Made by a program: the position numbers and the translations under genes. Shown here piece after piece: positions 21,311-33,459 of a stretch of 64,000 bases of DNA; the stretch's first letter is position 1; the number at the start of each line of letters is the position of its first letter. Under the pieces are notes generated by a model. That model saw only the letters and a program-made list of their open reading frames with translations. It ran no database searches and was not told the origin of the DNA. The stretch is from Meghimatium bilineatum (lineage: Eukaryota; Mollusca; Gastropoda; Stylommatophora; Philomycidae), in the NCBI GenBank assembly GCA_034231615.1, contig CM067306.1, positions 40,091,101 to 40,155,100 on the forward strand, in the 5' to 3' direction.

Positions 21311-21683
21311 TGCACATACCTGATTGTTGGATATTTGTTACTTGTGTTACTGCAGAACATACCTTATTGCTTAATCTTTTATGGCTTTTTGATAATTATA
21401 TATATGTATTGCCATCTACATTGTCTTAACCTTTAACCCTTAGGTTAACAACTGTGTGTTGCTGGCACCTTTATGTCTTTCCAGATGATGGTTTTGTATT
21501 TGTGTTATGAGAGTCTTTCCTATTATGTATAAGAAATCTGAGAACCACACTAGTGTCATCCTGTGCTGATGTATGACTTCTCAAAAATTGGACTCTTGAA
21601 CTATCTACTATCACTTTCTCTTTTGGGTGTATATAGATTTTGGTATTAGGCCTATATAGGCCTACTTAAAACATTATTATAAT

Positions 21684-21835
<152 letters not shown>

Positions 21836-21998
21836 GTTTCGTTTGTGCTTGCCCTTAATCCCTCCACAAGGCAAAAAATGTATGTGTGAATTCCCCTTAG
21901 AGACTAATTGGTTTACAATTTCAACTGGACTAGAATGTAGAGAATAAAATAATGACGAAGAAAATAACATGACTTATCAGAGTATCCAATCTACATAC

Positions 21999-22202
21999 CT
22001 GAAGGTTGTTGTTTGCTCCATAATAATTTGTGTACATCAGTAATCCATTCTCATTTGTAGTTTTGAACTCAAACTTAATGGATGCATTGTTACAAGCATT
22101 CCACATCGGATACTTGGCAATTGTTTCCCTCTCACCAAGAAATATCACAGATCTGCTTACATCCACAAACAAGCAAGCAACCACAATAAAGGTAACAAAC
22201 AT
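21999..22202 (-). CDS. Nrx-1: Neurexin-family gene, exon 1 (signal peptide and start of LamG1)
   Basis: The exon encodes 68 residues from an ATG at 22202 to a donor (CAG then GTATGT) just below 21999, ending in phase 0. Residues 1-18 look like a signal peptide with a hydrophobic core (FVTFIVVACLFV). The laminin-G fold then begins; the block YPMWNACNNASIKFEFKT resembles the start of neurexin LamG1, where a W-N-A-C motif precedes the F-x-F-K-T strand. Neurexins are presynaptic adhesion receptors binding neuroligins and other partners. A possible acceptor (TTCTTTGTTCTAG) lies two bases before the ATG, so a 5' non-coding exon may exist upstream. The open frame continues upstream to another Met at 22304, but that extension lacks signal-peptide character. 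Exon 2 joins in phase 5.2 kb downstream. Confidence 0.82.
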
Positions 22203-22599
22203 TCTAGAACAAAGAAATCCGGAACTATGGAAAACAGTTTGAGATTTTGAATGTTTTGGTATGTGTGGCCTCAAAGGCGCAGGAAGTCCTTGAGAACCAA
22301 ACATAATTACTGGTTTAAAGTGTTTTATTGAGGATAGTACATGTATCAGAAATTTTGAAAACTGTGCATTTCAATGTCTGTTATACTTGTTCAATGTAAT
22401 TTCTGAGGAATATAATATGAAAAAATACATTATTTTTCAGACAAAATTTCATGTAAAATTTGTGACATTTTATATTATATTTTTAAAATAGTTTTGCTTT
22501 AAAGCTAGTTTCCATTTGTATTATATTAAAACTAATAAAACAAATTAAAATATGGCTATATAGTTCCTAAGTTTCTGTAAAAGTGTCAAGAGAATGCTA

Positions 22600-22745
22600 G
22601 ATCTGTTTATATACACTAACAGGCTGCTCCAGAAAGAAAAATTACTAGATCTGATTTGGTCCTATATAAGCTAATAGGCTGTTCAAGTACACAAAAATAC
22701 TAGATCTGGTTATATATACTAGCAGACTGTTCAAGTAACAAGAAA
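22600..22745. repeat. Outlying monomers of the 48-bp array
   Basis: Three diverged units (CTAGATCTG, ACTAACAGGCTG, TTCAAGTA...AAATA) match the array at 23430-24345, about 0.7 kb away. Confidence 0.65.
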
Positions 22746-22749
22746 AGAA

Positions 22750-23425
22750 CTTGTTTTCAATTAGTGCCTACCAGTGTTTACCATGATCATAGTTTTAAAT
22801 AATAGTCCAATTGTAATTGTTGGTAAGTTTTTTAATGTCATCATAGACGGATGCAATTTTTTGGTACTTTGTGACATCACATCACTTTTGCTTGTGCATA
22901 TCCCATGGAAATGGCTGTCATATCAATGTTAGACTTGCCTACAACTGAAAAAGATGAAATTTACTGCAGTTTCAAGGAGTTCTTCCTAGAGAAGATGTGC
23001 GCACAGGTTCATTCTATGACATTAATCTACTATGCTAACGGAAAGATTAGTGGCACATCATTTTGTGAACGTAACTAGGGGTAATAATCACATAGAATAT
23101 GAACAACAGTTGTTTTTGTCTCCCCTCAATGTTTAATATTTAGAGAGGGGGGGGAGAGGAAAATGCTAGGATTAGAATAAGTTCTAACCCAACTCCTAAC
23201 CACCCCCACACTCCAAAATTCTAGGATAATCCCACCTACTCAGGTGTGACATGACATTATTGCACAATTGAACCTCCTCTAATGTTAACCATTTTAACAA
23301 GACCTACAAATGTAGTAATGTCATTGTCATTGACAGTGCGAAAACTATACACATCATTACACACTTGCAATGAACTTGTGTTTGTACATATTCCACTTCT
23401 AAAATAAATATCAGGTAGGCACTAA
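22750..23425. other. No recognisable feature
   Basis: Sequence upstream of neurexin exon 1 with no repeat match or coding signal that I can see; a promoter or 5' non-coding exon could be here but cannot be shown. Confidence 0.4.
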
Positions 23426-23429
23426 TTGG

Positions 23430-24345
23430 AAACAAGAACCCAAGATCATACTATACCTGGTTATATAAACTAACAGACTGTTTAAGAAACAAGAAAATAC
23501 TAGGTCATGTTATTTAAACTAGAGGCTGTTCAAGTAACAAGATCATAATATACCTGGTTATATAAACTAACAGGCTGTTCAAGTAACAAGAAAATACTAG
23601 GTCAGATTATATAAATATACAGACTGTCAAAGTAACAAGAAAATACCAGATCCGATTATATAAATATACAGGCTGTCAAAGTAACAAGAAAATACTAGGT
23701 CAGGTTATATAAACTAACAGGCTGTCAAAGTAACAAGAAAATACTAGGTCAGGTTATATAAATATACAGGCTGTCAAAGTAACAAGAAAATACCAGATCT
23801 GATATATAAACATACAGGCTGTCAAAGTGACAAGAAGATACTAGATCCGATTATATAAACTATCAGACTGTTCAAGTAACAAGAAAATACTAGGTCATGT
23901 AATTTAAACTAGAGGCTGTTCAAGTAACAAGATCATACTATACCTGGTTATATAAACTAACAGGCTGTTCAAGTAACAAGAAAATACTAGGTCAGGTTAT
24001 ATAAACTAGAGGCTGTTCAAGTAACAAGAAAATACTAGGTCAGGTTATATAAACTAGAGGCTGTTCAAGTAACAAGAAAATACTAGGTCAGGTTATATAA
24101 ACTAGAGGCTGTTCAAGTAACAAGAAAATACTAGGTCAGGTTATATAAACTAGAGGCTGTTCAAGTAACAAGAAAATACTAGGTCAGGTTATATAAACTA
24201 GAGGCTGTTCAAGTAACAAGAAAATACTAGGTCAGGTTATATAAACTAACAGGTTGTTAAAGTAACAAGAAAATACTAGGTCAGGTTATATAAACTAACA
24301 GGTTGTTCAATTAACCTGAACATGTAAGCTTGCAGGCTGTTCAAG
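23430..24345. repeat. Tandem repeat, 48 bp, about 19 units
   Basis: Consensus includes AGGCTGTTCAAGTAACAAGA, AAATACTAGGTCAGGTTATA and TAAACTAG. Units at 24000-24240 are virtually identical; those to the left are more varied (CTGTCAAAG variants). Confidence 0.95.
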
Positions 24346-24564
24346 TACCAAGATAATACTAATTTCAGTTATGTAAAAATAACATTATTATAGGATGCAA
24401 TTATAAAAGTGAACAGTAAAAACATCTATGATCATCTCTATGTAATTTCATAACTTTAGAAATATTAGTTGACATAATAAAGTAAGTCTTAGGCTCTGTA
24501 CTTATAATCTTATATGACTCATTTCAAAATGTCCACTACTTAGCTAACACTAACACTTCATCAC

Positions 24565-24880
24565 TGCTGCTGCTTGTCCATCAAAGTCGATGATGACCAT
24601 TCAGCTCAACTGGAATGATGATGATGTCTGTAGTGTGCCTGACTGTGACCAGTGATTCCTATGCGTGATTGGAATTGGTTACCACACTCTGGGCATGTGT
24701 GGAAGAAGTCTGTGTGACATTGAGCAGCTCTTGCCTTTTTTCTAGCGAGTTTTTGTTGTGCAGCTTGATGTATGAGGTTCTCTACAGCTGCTTCACCCCT
24801 CTTGATTCTTCGATGCCAGTCTGATCAATTTGTGCAAGATTCTCCCATGAATTTGAGACTATTTGAAGTGAGAACACTTC
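24565..24880 (-). pseudogene. LINE-Z C-terminal relic with C2H2 finger
   Basis: One minus-strand frame reads ARKKARAAQCHTDF, then HTCPECGNQFQSRIGITGHS and QAH. This is a complete Cys2-His2 spacing (C-x2-C, then H-x3-H), followed by a stop. Downstream is GGTCATCATCGACTTTGATG then GACAAGCAGCAG, the LINE-Z 3' UTR type. The upstream RT part is absent. Confidence 0.7.
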
Positions 24881-25030
24881 ATCTCTATGGTATACTTCAA
24901 ACACAACAACAGATAGCCTATTCTACTTAAAATTAAGTTTAGTGGCCACCAAATGTCAACAAGGAAAAAAAATATTATAATCAAAACTTTAATAGTCAAT
25001 ACCATCAGGTTCATTAAGTGATTACACTTA

Positions 25031-25142
25031 CAAATGTTTTACTGGTCTATGGAAAACAGGACTTCCTAAGTTCATAACATCAATTTACAAATGTTTTAAC
25101 TGGTCTATGGAAAACTAGACTTCCTAAGATCATAACATCAAA
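25031..25142. repeat. Two-copy direct duplication, about 57 bp
   Basis: TACAAATGTTTTACTGGTCT then ATGGAAAACAGGACTTCCTA recurs once, nearly unchanged. Confidence 0.85.
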
Positions 25143-25144
25143 GT

Positions 25145-26485
25145 TGTGATTTTTCTATCTAAATTTCAAGTAAGGGTCTATGATTAGCCTATATATTTAT
25201 ATAGGCCTATTGGTAGGCCTCTGGTTTATATTTATATTGAAGTTCTAAGATTGGTAACAAATATAGCCAATAGGCCCTAATACAATATAGGCTATGCCAG
25301 TACCTGTATGTCCTAATTTAGACCACTGGATTTTTCTTGTATAATATTTTAAATTATCTTGTTCTAATATTTCGTCTGACTGGTGTGCAATGCATGCTCC
25401 CCATGCCACAATGTAAAAGTTTAACACATTATTTAACTTTTAGCAAAAATTAAACTACACAGTGTAATTTGCATTAGGGCCTATCCCATACTTTCTGTGC
25501 AATATGATTGAGCAGTACCGCTACACATACCAGTCATTTTCATTTTTGGCCTAGGATTGTATTGGCCCTTGCCTGTCAATGCTTAGGTATGCGGGAAGAA
25601 GCCTAGTTACTAACTAAGCGGTCCTGGAACAGTACAGGTATACACACAGTCCATTGCTACAATTATTTATTCACAAACTAAACTGTCTTGTCTGCCCATC
25701 CCCCTGTTGTTTGATTCATTCCAAAAATATTTTCTTCTTCTTCAATCGGTCTTCTTACATTAGAAATGTTTAAAATTTGAGCATATTCTCAATTTGATCT
25801 TCAAACTAGATAACATACAACACGTCTGCTGGCTGTTATGGAAACGTCTGCTGGGATGTGTCAACTAAACTACAAACCGTACAGTAGCCGTAGGTAAAAC
25901 TTACCTAATAATCTCACCTGAATAGTAATACATATTGATATTATTAAAACAACGCAACAGTTAGATCTACAGCTGTTAAGTTGTAACTACAACAAAGTAA
26001 ATAATAATATCTTGGCAGTAACACAGTAATATACTACTTTGTCTGTCCCGACCTGTGTCAACGGTCCTCTGTTCACGATCAGCTCGCGACAGGTTTAACA
26101 ACTCAATGCACGTACAAATGCACCGGTTTTTTTCAATTGCAACCTTAAATAAACTAACGCACTTCGTTTTAACAGAGTTTTAACTAGTCCCACGCAAATC
26201 GGGTGCGGCTTTTAGTCGTCTAACTGCTTTTTATACTTTCACTTTTTACAAATTGTTTTATCTACATTTGCGTAAAAACAATGTAAATGCAGTGGGATAT
26301 CATTTCATGTCGTAGGGCTGTGAGATAAAGTCAACCTCGTAGTACTAAGCTGCGAGTGTTTGTAATCGTTGTGTTTACCTTTCACAACCGTGCAATGCTG
26401 GTCCACGTACAATGACAATATTACGAGGTAAGGTTTTGTAGACAATGTAACACGTAGCTACATTGAAGAAAATTGCAGAGGGCGA
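25145..26485. other. No supported gene
   Basis: Mixed-composition DNA about 3-4 kb upstream of neurexin exon 1. No exon, repeat match or promoter motif that I can defend. Confidence 0.35.
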
Positions 26486-26498
26486 CATATAGAGCAGT

Positions 26499-26777
26499 CG
26501 CCCGCGTGTTGCCGGGGCCCGGAAGGGGAACAAAGAATAGCAACACTTTTTTACCTTCCATGCATGTCGTAAAAGGCGACTAAGGAGGTTATGGGATGGA
26601 GTTGGTTGTCCCATCCCATATAGGGTCAGTGACCCAAAGCCATGCTGAAGTCGGATGTGTCGGACCGAAAGGCGCAGATATTGCAGCAATGCTGTAAACC
26701 ATGACACAAAGCATTCCGTTCTCCAGACTACATCCTGCTAATCTGTAGGTATTTGAGAACGAACGCAGAAGAAGAAG
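26499..26777 (+). mobile_element. SINE-A copy with target-site duplication
   Basis: Full-length copy. ATAGAGCAGT occurs at 26489-26498 and again at 26778-26787. Confidence 0.92.
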
Positions 26778-26819
26778 ATAGAGCAGTTAAGGGGTATTGT
26801 GGACAATTGTGGTGAGTCA

Positions 26820-27130
26820 ACAGTAGAGACGATAGGCCCTCCTATAATCCTTGCCGCACATGGCCGTGTCGTGCTATGATGTAGAGAGGCGACCGCATCA
26901 GGCGACACCAAGCAAAATACATTGTCTGGGGCGGCATTCCGATGAAAAACCATTGGGGGGGGCGTCATTTCAAAGACTTGCATCATACTGAGAAAATCTA
27001 TCACACGGCCCTGTGGGCGCATGCAGGGTCTACGTCTTCGATAAGGGGGGAAGGTGGCTACCTATATAAAAAAAAAACACTCGCCTATTTTCGTGTGTAA
27101 TCCTTTCGTTTTCGTGAAATTTGTGGTGAC
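26820..27130 (+). repeat. Interspersed repeat, family I
   Basis: Blocks GCATCAGGCGACACC, CTGAGAAAATCTATCACACG then GCCCTGTGGGCG, and TTTTCGTGTGTAATCC occur in reverse order and complement at 39735-40010. The last block also recurs near 62130-62190. Likely a non-autonomous transposon; ends not defined. Confidence 0.6.
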
Positions 27131-27136
27131 ATTAAC

Positions 27137-27284
27137 TTCACTCAACAACTCCCCATTGGTCTCTCTCAACAACACCCCATTGATCTTTCTCAACAACTCC
27201 CCATTGATCTCACTCAATAACTCCCCAGTGATCTCTCTCAATAACTCCCCAGTAATCTCTCTCAATAACTCCCCATTGAAAATA
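27137..27284. repeat. Tandem repeat, 24 bp, about six units
   Basis: Unit CTCAACAACTCCCCATTGAT then CTCT. Because 24 is a multiple of three, both strands keep frames open (EITGELLR-type octapeptide on the minus strand). I see no sign that it is a gene. Confidence 0.9.
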
Positions 27285-27509
27285 CTTCATCTGTGGTCTA
27301 ATTATAGACCTTTTAATCTCACTCAGCCCTTAGTTGTTGAATGGGGTCAACATCTACTTATGGCCTCACACGATTTGTCATTGGAATCCCTCGGTATCTC
27401 TTTATTAACCTCAGCACTTTCTCGTTGGCTTTTCCCACCCCGTCTTGATTTATCTTTAGTAAGCATCAATGGTTTCGTGGATTCAAAGGATTCATATTTT
27501 TTGCGTTAA

Positions 27510-27655
27510 TTCTGAAACCCAATCTGGATCTCATAGATTTCCAGCAGAATACAGTCCGGAAAACAGAGATGTGTTGTGTCACCGTTGTATTTGTTTCACT
27601 GGCACGACACATCAGACTTCTGTGTGGTATTTAATATATTCCACGTTTTATTGGT
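27510..27655 (-). mobile_element. SINE-A relic
   Basis: CAGCAGAATACAGTCCGGAA then AACAGAGATGTGTTGTGTCA and GACACATCAGACTTC match successive SINE-A blocks, heavily mutated. Confidence 0.55.
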
Positions 27656-28044
27656 ACCACTGAACAGTGGATGTCATTAGTCATATCGCTATTAAACCAG
27701 CAGCGTGCCGTAACCTATTTATCAGCATTTCCCGCAATGTACGCTGGCCTTTTTCACCAATATGGGTGCCGACTACGCTAGACACTACTTGACAGTTAGC
27801 CGCTGTCTGGGCCATTCGTCCGTGTCGCAATCAGAGCTTGACTTCTAGTACATGATGAAAAGAATACGGCCACTGTCTTCTTTCCACGCATTTCGTAGGA
27901 GGAGACTAATTAAAGTTGGAGGGGGGGGGGTAGGCTGACAATCTGTTGTTACTGCATGTCTGATTTACAATTTTTAAAATTGTGCCTTCTGTCAAATAAC
28001 ACGCATTGTTGATGAAGAGATGCAAGCTAGCCGACATTACATCC

Positions 28045-28195
28045 ATATCTTTTTGTATCATACTCTTAAGTGGTGAGGAGTTCTATGTGTGGCATCATGG
28101 GTCAACATATGTGACACTCTTATCCTTTTGTATCATACTCTTAAGTGGTGAGGAATTCTAAGTGTGGCATCATGGGTCAACAGATGTGACAGAAG
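28045..28195. repeat. Two-copy direct duplication, about 74 bp
   Basis: TTTTGTATCATACTCTTAAG then TGGTGAGGA...GTGTGGCATCATGGGTCAAC is present twice. Confidence 0.9.
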
Positions 28196-28554
28196 CATGA
28201 TAAAATAATTGACCCAGAGATGTTCGCTACACCTCTGATGCTAGTGATTCTTTGATATTGTCGTACTGATGTGCCTCCCTTTGGGGACTAAACATGTATC
28301 TCTAAATCCCGTAACACAACCATACCTTTGAGATAACATATCTTATACGAGTTGATATGTCACCTCGATTACTCAATTTTTATTTTAAATGCAATTCGAC
28401 TAACAATACAAGAATCAGTGGACAAATCACGTGACAACATACCAACTTTTTAATTTCACATGCTATTGCACTATTTTGGAAACTTAAAAAGTCGCAACTT
28501 AAAATACCGATATAGCTATTTGCACGCAATGAACTGGCCATCCACCTCCCACTG

Positions 28555-28780
28555 AGTGGGCAGCGTGCATGTCGAGTGGTCAGGGGCTCTCATCGCGCAA
28601 CGTGTCGAATATTGGATGCGTCGGTATATGAGTCTTTATCGGAATTTCGTTCCGTTTAATTATGTTAGCTATTTGTTCCGTAGAAACCTGTCGACTGATT
28701 CTTGTATTGTACCCAATTCGCTGGCAAGAGCTGCCTGCTCACAGATAATGGGATTACTTCATCATCATCATCTGTGTTAT
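28555..28780 (+). repeat. Composite of repeat families H and J
   Basis: 28617-28690 resembles family H at 172-213. 28705-28770 (CTCACAGATAATGGGATTAC then TTCATCATCATC) matches in inverse the end at 41872-42010. Family J ends in an (ATC)n run, so it may be a retroposon tail. Confidence 0.45.
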
Positions 28781-28789
28781 CGACCCGGC

Positions 28790-30200
28790 CACAAAGACTC
28801 AAATTTCCCAGCTGCTTGATTGATTGATTTTGTTGTGCTCAAGTTTCTGCATATTTACTCAATCATTCTCATCAGAGAACACTGCCTACTGTGAATATCG
28901 ATCACAGCACGTAACTCCATAACTCACATGATGACCCCTTAGGAACCTACAACATATAGGACATACTGTGAACAATGCGTGATTTCGGCCCTATAACCTT
29001 GTGTAGACAAAACAAATTGTTGACCACTTCGACACAAATATACTATTGACATTTCTCAACTATAGGCTTACTACGCTGTCATCTCTGTACTTATATTACC
29101 GTCATTAACTTATGCCGATCTTGAATTAGCCCACACTTACAACATTACAATCCCACCGCGGCGTCCTTCCTACTTTTACGAACAATACACAATGGGAAAT
29201 GCTAGTAGCTGATGATGTGAAATCTTCAACCACTTGACTTTTCCCACAAACTTTGAGTACCTGCGAAAATTGTTGCGAGCTTCTGGGTTCATTTTGTGTT
29301 AAGATAACATCATAGTATAACCGATTTGACTGGCGCAGACCAACATGAAATTTATCAAGCGTATGTCATGAGAGCTTAACATCATTTCCGATGTCAACAT
29401 TTTTCGTGACAAGAAGTGTTTGCGTACGATCTAGTTAGCTATAGCGTATCTTGTTTTAATTTGAGGCAGTCCACGTAAATATGTTGTGCTACTATTTTTC
29501 TTGCAACATTTGATCTACAACGTCCAATTTCGTCATGAATGTTGCTATATAATGTTCTCTAGTGCCAGTAATCAATAGGCCCCTATGCCCTCTGTGTAAA
29601 GAGCACCGTTTTTATGGCGACTACGGATGTTATTGACTGACTTAGCACACGATCTGTCTTTTATTGTTCACGGTACTGCCGACTTAGCTGGCCTTGATAT
29701 AATTTTGTCTGCCACATTAAAAAAATGAAAAGACAACTTATTGGAAATGTTATCGATTGTTATCCAAAAAAAGAAAAATGACAAAATACCTGCGTATTAG
29801 CGCGTAGCCAAATTGTTAGAGCCACAGTCTCACAATCAAAATTAAGGTTAAAGGACAGGGTAGGACCTGTCCCAGTAGGACCTACAAACTGGATTTATTT
29901 TATCTCTGTGGTAAATTTTAATATCATTAACATACTTAAATACGTTTTCCCAATTAAACCAATCTGCATCCATAAAAAGGGTGCGATTTTAGTCGTCCAT
30001 ATTTTAGTCAAGTCGAGATATTTAAGTCAAGTCACGATTTTAGCCAATGACAATTTTTCAAACAGAAGTTAGCTGGTGAATATGGACAGCTAAATACTTT
30101 GAATAGATGATAAAACATACTAACATACTAAAAAATCACATACTAAAAATGGAAATTGTAAAATTCTACATAGGCCTAAAGTTTTTTAGCAGAACACACG
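28790..30200. other. No recognisable feature
   Basis: 1.4 kb without coding signal, array or repeat match that I could identify. Confidence 0.35.
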
Positions 30201-30214
30201 GTAGTTAGTTAGTT

Positions 30215-30690
30215 AGTCGTCGGATCATCATCACTGCAAACTGGACATGTCCATAGTTGCTCCGATCTCTCCCTGCGTTTCCGCCATTACACTTCTGCTG
30301 ACAGTACCGGTCCTCTGCTGGTTGACCATCATTATTCTGCGCCCTCCAAAATGTTCACTTTTTATCAACACCGCATTTCAAACCCTGATCTTTAATCATG
30401 GGCATTGAAAAGGAATCGTCATCCACACTAGTCTCACTCTTGCGTGATATATCTCTTATGGAGTTCAAAACGTTAACTCAATTTCATTGCCCCATCGTCC
30501 TGTGCCACAATCGCGCATGACGCCAGTTGATCTGATCTTTCACTGATTCGAACACCCACATGTCCCGGCAATAAAATAAATGTAGCTATTTTCAAACTCG
30601 CCTTTCTCAAGGCCTCAATCCACTGTTCGCGAACGAGACCCACTTGTACCTTTCTAATCATACGCATATCGTCACTCATGATGCAGACCG
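30215..30690 (-). pseudogene. LINE RNase H-domain relic with (CTAA)n tail
   Basis: The minus-strand frame at 30473-30679 contains LLPGHVGVRISERSDQLAS, the ribonuclease H C-terminal signature P-x-H-x-G-x-x-x-N-E-x-A-D with N changed to S and A to S. The 3' end near 30205-30220 is a (CTAA)n run. 57310-57690 carries the homologous region, with RVKENERADRLA and shared 3' sequence (AGTTAGTCGTC in plus). The reverse transcriptase part is missing. Confidence 0.65.
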
Positions 30691-30909
30691 GTGTAATCTT
30701 CTGTGCCTATCCACTCAAATGTCCTGGTCACCTGATCACAAGGTAATTAGTTTAACCATTTACAAACAGACTAATCGGTACAAAAAATGATAAAAGACAG
30801 TAGGGAAAACAGACTAAATCAACGTTTAAACAAAGAAACTGAATTCTCTGTTCTGCGTGTCTTATTATAGTTATACAGTGTACAGGTACACTGTAGTCTC
30901 GCATATAAT

Positions 30910-31305
30910 CATAATAATAGTTTGTTTGTTCCTTTGGTGCCAAGAGCGGCACATTGGGCCTAAATCATGTTTTTCCATGCCTTATAGTTCGCTGCAAGCT
31001 GTTGTAGTTCTTGGGTGGTGCCCAATGTCAAAGACTTATTGTCATTGTCTCGTTATTGATTGTTCTTCTTAGTGTTGTCCTGGGTCCACGTTTTCGTGTT
31101 CCTATTGCAGACCATGACATATTTTGGTGAATAAGTATTTTCCCATCTGATCTAAGCACACGCCCTAAATAGGCCTGCCACCAACTTCTTCTTCTAATAA
31201 TAATATTTGACACATATTCTTGTTTGGATATGGCTCTTATTGAATCTTAGTGACAAAGGTTTTCCAGTCTATGTTCAGGATTTTTCGTAGACATTTATTC
31301 TCAAA
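30910..31305 (-). pseudogene. LINE C-terminal relic
   Basis: The minus strand reads FENKCLRKILNIDWKTFVTK (31237-31310), then RSWWQAYLGRVLRSDGKI and GTRKRGPRTTLRRTI (31028-31213): the C-L-R-x-I-L, L-G-x-V-L-R and basic R-x-x-L-R motifs of a LINE C-terminus. It abuts an opposite-strand LINE fragment. Confidence 0.65.
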
Positions 31306-31309
31306 ATCA

Positions 31310-31800
31310 AGTGGAGTGAAAATCAAACTGTATAAGTCGCTGGTTTTGTTGTTGTTGTTGTTGTATGGTTGTGAGAGTTGGACACTCACTGCGGACATGG
31401 AGAGAAGATTACTGGCTTTCGAGTACAAATGCTACAGAAGAATTCTACGAATTTCCTATAGGGAACATAAGACCAATGTGTACGTAAGAAATAAAGTAGA
31501 GATGTGTGCAGGTGTTCAGGAGCCATTGCTTTCAATAGTGAAACGACGAAAACTAGCATGGTTCGGACATGTATGCAGGCACGATTCCTTGTCACAAACA
31601 ATACTGCAGGGAACTGTCGAGGGTGGAAGAAGCAGAGGAGGACAAATAAAGACATGGACAGACAACATCAAGGAATGGACAGGGCAAGATATTTCCACAT
31701 TCATCTCCATCGCTGAGGATATAATTTGCTGGAGGGCTCTATGTGATGAAGCATCCAATGAGGTACCCCTACGACCCTGAAGGGTTATCGGTTTATTGAT
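31310..31800 (+). pseudogene. LINE C-terminal domain (LINE-X), open over about 150 codons
   Basis: Residues read KIKLYKSLVL, a Leu run from a (TTG)n expansion, LYGCESWTLTADMERRLLAF, CYRRILRISYREHKTN, RRKLAWFGHVCRHD, then TWTDNIKEWTGQ. This is the complete conserved C-terminus of a widespread molluscan LINE type. The frame opens at 31250 only because the antisense of the neighbouring LINE relic happens to be stop-free. Other copies lie at 35065-35200, 56090-56607 and 59840-60125. No reverse transcriptase palm is present, so it is a 5'-truncated fragment. Confidence 0.75.
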
Positions 31801-32028
31801 TGATTCTCAAAATTATGGAGTCTTTTTTGTATGGCGCGAGTGGATTTCTATTAATGATTTCAAATTTTGAACACTACTTACACTCTAACAAGTTGCAAAT
31901 TATTACTAACAAATTATTAATAATAGTGAAAAAGTTTAAATATGTGTTGACCTTATAAATAAATACTCACCCCTATTAATAAAAAGATGGTAAAATAACA
32001 ATTATAAAATGCATAAGGACGACAAAGG

Positions 32029-32057
32029 TTGACGTTTAGATCTAAGATCTTCGTCTG
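32029..32057 (-). other. CAGACGA-hairpin-AAACGTC motif
   Basis: The minus strand reads CAGACGAAGATCTTAGATCT then AAACGTCAACC. AGATC-TTA-GATCT forms a perfect short stem between the two boxes. Related to 20796-20826. Confidence 0.35.
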
Positions 32058-32719
32058 AACTAATATATAATAAGAAGAAAACAACGAATATAAAAACAAT
32101 ATTAATTTAACAAATTCTATAAAAAATAAACTGTCATTGTAGCGGCCTGGCATGAGGAAATTGTACAATTTGTGCAGTATTTTAAGAACGAAAGTGCGCG
32201 CACCATAACGAATTTTCGCACCATGAAGAATGTAGAAGACTAAGACAAGAAACTAAGATAATATATATCCACAGACACGAGACACACAGTAGAATAGGGC
32301 ACCGTGTTTGTCATGGATTCAAGATTGACTTAACGGACGAGGAACCAGTTAAAACAGCAGATACAACAACTTAACGATAGACCAAAACAAAATCCTCACC
32401 AAAAGCGCACGACGAGGACATAAATAACTATACCATAGTTCAGTTCAAGAAAATAACTGTACCAATCATGAAATACCGAGACAACACATAAACAACACTG
32501 TAGACATATGAATACAAGAATGAACAAACACAGCGAGACAGCATCAATACTGCAGATATAACATAGATAACATACGCAGATAGAACATATATAAAATACA
32601 GCATACAATAAAAATAAAACATAACAAAAACAAACACACAAATATCACACAACTGTTTGATATTATCATTGTCGTAAAATGCTACATCTACTCGACATTA
32701 AATGTACGGTTCAGAAGAG

Positions 32720-33045
32720 TAGAAAATGAACAAACAATTGCAAGACATAATTGATACATTTGAGATACGGATGCAACAATACAAGAATATGAAGAAAGAG
32801 AAGAAGAAAAAAGGTTCTGAAAACATTGTCTGCAAAGTATTATCCAAAAAACACTTAACAAACGATACGAAAACAGGAGACCTATTGGACGCCCTCGTAA
32901 AAGGTGGATAGTGTATTAGAGACACTCGGAAATATAACAGCAGAGGAGGCAAATAGAAGGGCAAAAGACCGTACAATCACTCTCCCCTCAACACCGAAAG
33001 GTACATGAGGACAGAAAGAAGAAGAAAGAAGAAGAAGAAGAGGGT
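32720..33045 (+). pseudogene. LINE C-terminal relic with (GAA)n tail
   Basis: Frames contain RRPIGRPRKRWI, then VLETLGNITAEEANRRAKDR and a stop after PSTPKGT: the G-R-P-R-x-R-W-x-D motif and the helical tail of a LINE. The coding end is followed by (GAA)n at 33017-33041. A counterpart with the same tail lies inverted at 61200-61410. Confidence 0.6.
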
Positions 33046-33194
33046 AAAAATGAATTCTAACACATAAAAATTTTTAAAAAAAAAATAAAAACTATTTTGG
33101 ATACATTTTCAAATATATGACACCCGTTGAAGACCTTATTTGAAGGTAGAATCGAGGGGAGGGGAGTAGGAGGTAGGAGATTGCGAGACATAGC

Positions 33195-33445
33195 ACTATG
33201 CTAAAGTCAGATGTGTCAGGGCAACATGTGATGAGATTGCGAGACATCGTCTGTGCTGAAGTCAGAAGTGTCAGGACTACAAGTGCAGATTTTGAGAGAC
33301 ATCTTATTTACAATGTTATTTATTCTCTGAGATCACGTGCTAAAAGTGGTGCTCTCGGCAGGCGGCGTACCACCTCTTCGTTGAGAAGAGCGGAATACAT
33401 ATGAGGGTGCAATGAAGTTAACTCTCAACGCCCTTTTTTTTTTCT
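33195..33445 (+). repeat. Repeat relic, family E type
   Basis: 33316-33445 (GAGATCACGTGCTAAAAGTG then GTGCTCTCGGCAGGCGGC) is a diverged relative of 5480-5560. 33195-33310 contains two GTCAGATGTGTCAGG-like blocks. Confidence 0.45.
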
Positions 33446-33459
33446 CTCACCGGAGATAG

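Noticed and set aside
22203..22304. N-terminal extension of neurexin exon 1 to the Met at 22304
   Set aside because: The extension is Pro/His/Ser-rich and would bury the signal peptide; a splice acceptor lies directly before the chosen ATG.
27062..27265. Minus-strand octapeptide-repeat ORF (EITGELLR), coiled-coil-like
   Set aside because: The 24-bp array keeps frame on both strands; only six units and no flanking coding sequence.
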